In this document: positions 51,308 to 54,656 of the stretch, piece by piece | Position numbering within the stretch: position 1 is the first letter of the stretch | Layout of the letters: each line of letters starts with the position of its first letter | Assembly (NCBI RefSeq): GCF_900060185.1 | Contig: NZ_FIZY01000037.1 | Location: 1 to 54,656 of the forward strand | From: Grimontia marina | GTDB lineage: Bacteria > Pseudomonadota > Gammaproteobacteria > Enterobacterales > Vibrionaceae | Direction of reading: 5' to 3' | DNA: 54,656 nt | Notes under the pieces: generated by a model | What the model was told of the DNA's origin: nothing | Database searches by the model: none | What the model saw: the letters and a program-made list of their open reading frames with translations, nothing else | Translations under genes and position numbers: made by a program

Positions 51308-52822
51308 ATGACTGTCATTCGTAAGGAAGATGTCATCGACAGTGTCGCTGACGCCCTACAGTACATCTCCTATTATCACCCTATCGATTTTGTTCAAGCC
51401 CTCGAAAAGGCGTACGAAAAAGAGCAAAGCCAAGCGGCTAAAGACGCCATCGCCCAAATTCTGATCAACTCCCGCATGTCGGCAGAAGGCAAACGCCCAA
51501 TCTGTCAGGATACTGGCATTGTCACCTGCTTCGTGAATATCGGCATGGATGTTCAGTGGGAAAGCGACCTCACCGTACAACAAATGGTCGATGAAGGCGT
51601 ACGCCGCGCATACAACAACCCAGACAACCCACTACGCGCCTCAGTGGTTGCAGACCCAGCGGGTGCCCGTAAGAACACCAAAGACAACACCCCAGCGGTA
51701 GTTCACATCAACATGGTGCCGGGCGACAAAGTGGAAATTCAAATCGCGGCGAAAGGCGGCGGTTCTGAAAACAAAACCAAGATGGTAATGCTCAACCCAT
51801 CTGACGATGTGGCAGCGTGGGTTGAGAAAACCCTGCCAACCATGGGCGCAGGCTGGTGTCCACCGGGTATGCTGGGCATTGGTATCGGCGGTACGGCAGA
51901 AAAAGCGGCCGTGCTGGCAAAAGAATCCCTGATGGAACACATCGACATTCAAGAGCTGATTGACCGTGGCCCAGAAAACGCAGAAGAAGAACTTCGCCTT
52001 GATATCTTCAACCGCGTGAACAAACTGGGTATCGGTGCTCAAGGCCTTGGCGGCTTAACCACGGTTGTTGATGTGAAAATCAAAACCGCGCCAACGCATG
52101 CAGCGTCTAAGCCTGTTTGTTTGATCCCTAACTGTGCCGCGACTCGCCACGTTCATTTCACCCTTGATGGTTCAGGCCCAGCTGATCTTCAGCCGCCAAA
52201 ACTCGAAGAGTGGCCAGAAGTCACCTGGGAAGTGGGCGAAAACGTTCGCCGTGCAAACCTGGATGAAGTGACTAAAGAAGACATCCAAGAGTGGAAGACA
52301 GGTGAAACGGTTCTGCTTTCAGGCAAAATCCTGACCGGTCGCGATGCCGCACACAAACGTATTCAGGAAATGCTGAACAGCGGTCAAGGTCTGCCAGACG
52401 GCGTGGACTTCAACGGACGCTTTATCTACTACGTAGGCCCTGTTGATGCAGTGGGTGACGAAGCTGTTGGCCCTGCAGGCCCAACCACTTCAACCCGTAT
52501 GGATAAGTTCACTGACATGATGCTCAGCGAAACCGGTCTTATCGGCATGATTGGTAAAGCAGAGCGTGGCCCTGCGACGGTTGAATCCATCAAAGAACAT
52601 AAAGCGGTATACCTGATGGCCGTTGGCGGTGCAGCTTACCTTGTTGCAAAAGCCATCAAGAAAGCGCGCGTTGTAGCGTTTGAAGATTTGGGTATGGAAG
52701 CGATTTACGAATTTGACGTCGTTGATATGCCTGTGACTGTTGCCGTCGATTCGCGCGGTGACAACGCCCACCAAATCGGCCCAGACACCTGGAAGGTTAA
52801 AATCGCCGAAATGGAAGGCTAA
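51308..52822 (+). CDS. Class I fumarate hydratase (iron-sulfur, FumA/FumB type)
   Basis: A 504-residue single-chain class I fumarase. I choose ATG 51308 because AGAGG is correctly placed and MTVIRKEDVIDSVADAL is the family start; the GTG at 51263 would add 15 residues. Cys ligands for the Fe-S cluster include those in RPICQDTGIVTCF, PNCAATRHV and related segments. The C-terminal beta domain carries GPTTSTRMDKFTDMML. It hydrates fumarate to malate in the TCA cycle. A terminator follows. The last core-type gene before the phage-type region. Confidence 0.9.
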   Translation: MTVIRKEDVIDSVADALQYISYYHPIDFVQALEKAYEKEQSQAAKDAIAQILINSRMSAEGKRPICQDTGIVTCFVNIGMDVQWESDLTVQQMVDEGVRRAYNNPDNPLRASVVADPAGARKNTKDNTPAVVHINMVPGDKVEIQIAAKGGGSENKTKMVMLNPSDDVAAWVEKTLPTMGAGWCPPGMLGIGIGGTAEKAAVLAKESLMEHIDIQELIDRGPENAEEELRLDIFNRVNKLGIGAQGLGGLTTVVDVKIKTAPTHAASKPVCLIPNCAATRHVHFTLDGSGPADLQPPKLEEWPEVTWEVGENVRRANLDEVTKEDIQEWKTGETVLLSGKILTGRDAAHKRIQEMLNSGQGLPDGVDFNGRFIYYVGPVDAVGDEAVGPAGPTTSTRMDKFTDMMLSETGLIGMIGKAERGPATVESIKEHKAVYLMAVGGAAYLVAKAIKKARVVAFEDLGMEAIYEFDVVDMPVTVAVDSRGDNAHQIGPDTWKVKIAEMEG

Positions 52823-52853
52823 GCCCACAAACGGCATCAGCTTGAAAACCAAC

Positions 52854-52881
52854 AAAACCGCGGCCTAGACCGCGGTTTTTG
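52854..52881 (+). terminator. Terminator of the fumarase gene
   Basis: Stem CCGCGG / CCGCGG with a CCTAGA centre, flanked by A and T runs. Confidence 0.85.
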
Positions 52882-53173
52882 TTTGCCGATTGCTTGAGGT
52901 TGATCGTAGAAGTATTGCCACAATTTCTATTGGCGTGCCCAGTTTATTAGTATTTCAATCAATACGATTGCTGGGCTGCACGCTCAGGGGCGGTAGCGTG
53001 GCTAAATGGAAGAGAGGGGACTCTTCACTCCGTTGGCTCCATTCTGAAGAATATGTGTATAAATTGTAGCCCGCCGCGAAAACTGAAAAATGAAACCGCT
53101 TATTTTGGAAAGTGTCTGGTATCCCATTTTAAGCGGTTTCTTTGTGCAGTGTGAGAGGTTCTGTGGACACTGC
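52882..53173. other. Intergenic region between fumarase and the phage tail genes
   Basis: About 290 bp with no gene. It probably contains the chromosome/prophage boundary, but I see no recognisable attachment core or tRNA fragment. A GAAGAG / CTCTTC hairpin and the terminator at 53092-53140 lie here. Confidence 0.4.
53092..53140 (-). terminator. Terminator of the phage tail operon
   Basis: Arms GAAACCGCTTA and TAAGCGGTTTC (11 bp, perfect) enclose a 27-nt loop; a T run follows on the minus strand. Confidence 0.7.
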
Positions 53174-54199
53174 TTAAACGGTCTGTTGCCCGACTTTAAA
53201 CGCTAACACCGCTTCAAAGCTTTCCAGTTTATCCACTTCCTGCTTCATCTTTCGTTGTTTGTCATGGAGAGTGAACCCTTGCAGGTTTATTGCTGCTTTC
53301 ACCTGCTTTAGTTCTTCTATGCTCATCCCATGGTGGTCTTGGTTATTGGCGTCAGTCCAATAAGGCGGCATCACTCCTGCAAGAATAGTGGAGTCTATTC
53401 TCATGCGGGCTTCGGGCCCAGCATCCCAGACGGTATCATTGGCGACGACGGTTGCTCTGACGTCGTTCTCAGTTTCAACCCTCCAGGCATTTATCTCTTT
53501 TCGTTTTGCTTTTTTTGCTCTGTCAGTGCTTGGTTGCCAGGTACCGTTTTTGTACTCATGAAAAGGCGTTGGTGGGGCAGTCAATGTCCATCCGTCTTTG
53601 ATTGGGCCCAGCTCTTCAACTAATTCGACCTGTAAACATTCTGCTTTGTTGAAGATCTCCTTACCCCTATGGTCTTCGACTTCCTCCCATTTTCCCTGAA
53701 CCAATCTGACGGCATAGTTCTCTCTGGCTGCTGGTGGACGCTCCCAGGTGCATTCATTAGGAAGTGCAAAGTAGTCATCAGAAACGACATACTCACGGCC
53801 TGATTTATCCCAGTAAGACTGGCCAACTTTGATGTCAAAAACCTGCCATTTCTCACCATCATGAAGGACTGCCTGGGTATTCGGATCATGGTCTGGTGGC
53901 GGGGTAACCAGCATAGCTTCTGGCACCGCGCTATCAGGGGAGGCTAGACGATACTCCCGTCCTTCAATGGAATAGTAAGGGGTGGCGGTTCTATTTATTA
54001 TTTCTTCCGACCAGGTTTGAGTTTCTCGATCAAAGCGCGAAGTCAGCCCTTCTGCCGTTGGTGTATAGAGCGTTTCAGTATAGTCAGCGCCGAGAGCTGT
54101 TCCCTTGGCGACGTGTTGTTTTTCATTGCCTAACCACCATCCGTCGGGCGATAAGTGGGAAACGTCTACAACAACCGAAGTCTGTTTGATTTCATTCAT
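53174..54199 (-). CDS. Phage tail-fibre-associated protein with a DUF4376 C-terminus
   Basis: A 341-residue protein ending in the DUF4376 domain (AKRKEINAWRVETENDVRA, DAGPEARMRIDSTI, MPPYWTDANN, MSIEELKQV), found in phage tail-fibre or tail-assembly-related proteins. The N-terminal two-thirds is repetitive and Trp-rich with segments such as QSYWDKSGREYVVSDD and PYYSIEGREYRLASPD, suggesting repeated beta modules. It overlaps the preceding tail-fibre gene by one base and is the last gene of the module. Its role may be receptor binding or fibre assembly; function is not known. Confidence 0.75.
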   Translation of the reverse strand: MNEIKQTSVVVDVSHLSPDGWWLGNEKQHVAKGTALGADYTETLYTPTAEGLTSRFDRETQTWSEEIINRTATPYYSIEGREYRLASPDSAVPEAMLVTPPPDHDPNTQAVLHDGEKWQVFDIKVGQSYWDKSGREYVVSDDYFALPNECTWERPPAARENYAVRLVQGKWEEVEDHRGKEIFNKAECLQVELVEELGPIKDGWTLTAPPTPFHEYKNGTWQPSTDRAKKAKRKEINAWRVETENDVRATVVANDTVWDAGPEARMRIDSTILAGVMPPYWTDANNQDHHGMSIEELKQVKAAINLQGFTLHDKQRKMKQEVDKLESFEAVLAFKVGQQTV

Positions 54200-54656
54200 T
54201 AGGCAAGCCTTACGATCCAGTTACATTTGAGATGGTCGATGGTGTTTTTTGATGCACCAAAGGTGGCAATAGTGACACTGTGACCATGCGTTCCTATAGC
54301 GACAGAGTGATTGTGATTGCCTGTTGTATTGCCATAGAGGACGTTGCCATGGCTACCGCCAGCGGCATCAGCGTTGTGATAGCTACTTGTGTAGCCGCCT
54401 TGATAGCCCCCTCGTGTGTAGTGCCTGTGATTACCGTTGGTTGAGGTGTATTTTGTGCCCAAATTGGTGCTGCTGACGGTTGAGCCAGCATGGCCATGGG
54501 ATTTCACTTGCCCTTCAGCAAATGAGGCTACAATCTCACCGTCTTCTTTCCCTATTAAGCCACGGCCCCTCATGTCGGGAAGCGTCCCATCTGGGTAAAT
54601 AGCGGCTGTCTGTGGGTATAGGTCAGTATCAAATGCCTGGCCTTTCATGATGGCCC
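54199..54656 (-). CDS. Phage tail fibre, C-terminal part, cut by the window edge
   Basis: The first available ATG (54648) is preceded by open frame to the edge, and MKGQAFDTDLYPQTAAIYPDGTLPD is the conserved middle of tail-fibre/collar tips, so the gene continues beyond the window. After PDMRGRGLIGKED comes a Gly/His/Ser-rich region (GHAGSTVSS, GNHRHYTRG, GGSHGNVLYG, HGHSVTI) typical of tail tips where His pairs bind metal in trimeric fibres. It ends CNWIVRLA, as many fibres do. It lies on the minus strand and is coupled to the DUF4376 gene. Confidence 0.85.
   Translation of the reverse strand, partial: AIMKGQAFDTDLYPQTAAIYPDGTLPDMRGRGLIGKEDGEIVASFAEGQVKSHGHAGSTVSSTNLGTKYTSTNGNHRHYTRGGYQGGYTSSYHNADAAGGSHGNVLYGNTTGNHNHSVAIGTHGHSVTIATFGASKNTIDHLKCNWIVRLA

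Overview
The window looks like the chromosome of a gammaproteobacterium in the family Vibrionaceae, possibly near Enterovibrio, Grimontia or Photobacterium. The evidence is the uvrY-uvrC-pgsA run, a phoP/phoQ pair, ybjL next to grxA, sdaA/sdaC, a canonical LexA box and many Vibrio-like protein sequences. The genus call is inference, not a search result. No rRNA, tRNA or CRISPR array was seen.

Layout. (1) About 1-12.4 kb is accessory DNA. It holds a DNase bacteriocin-type toxin split by an in-frame amber codon with its Im-type immunity gene, an AbiE-type toxin-antitoxin pair behind a perfect inverted-repeat operator, a 32-residue membrane protein, and a LexA-controlled umuDC pair. AT-rich DNA follows, with a GT14 glycosyltransferase and a two-gene unknown module (a DUF2971 protein and an all-helical protein) bracketed by 31-bp direct repeats. 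Next is a tight operon (unknown protein, YdjM-like membrane hydrolase, type IV pilin-like protein, exported SNase nuclease) whose first gene is cut at a decayed IS4-family element. (2) About 12.4-22.3 kb has FUSC, gltS, an exported amidohydrolase, an adenine deaminase, an Nramp-related carrier without the usual metal motif, a DUF2867 protein and an MFS carrier with a long cytosolic tail. (3) About 22.4-32.5 kb is mixed: two GNATs, an M28/PA lipoprotein peptidase, a lipoprotein apparently starting at ATA, a frameshifted AraC regulator divergent from two tandem cytochrome P460 genes, 5-hydroxyisourate hydrolase, an MFS carrier with a small leader gene, a sulfotransferase and a glutamine amidotransferase. 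(4) About 32.8-52.9 kb is mostly core: uvrY-uvrC-pgsA, phoP-phoQ, ybjL, grxA, an iron-type alcohol dehydrogenase, nfsA, an OFA-family carrier, an ECF sigma factor, sdaA, sdaC, nudL, pabB and a class I fumarase. (5) 53.2 kb to the right edge is phage tail-fibre DNA, probably the end of a prophage.

Working together: uvrY/uvrC/pgsA are co-oriented and closely packed; sdaC imports serine and sdaA deaminates it to pyruvate; AbiEi/AbiEii and toxin/immunity overlap as addictive or protective pairs do; the P460 pair and its damaged regulator form one divergent unit. Several genes are damaged by single changes (toxin amber, transposase ochre, araC frameshift), which may be true decay or sequence error. 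A 267-bp foldable repeat element sits directly upstream of nfsA, and the end of a second copy supplies the stop codon of the sulfotransferase gene.
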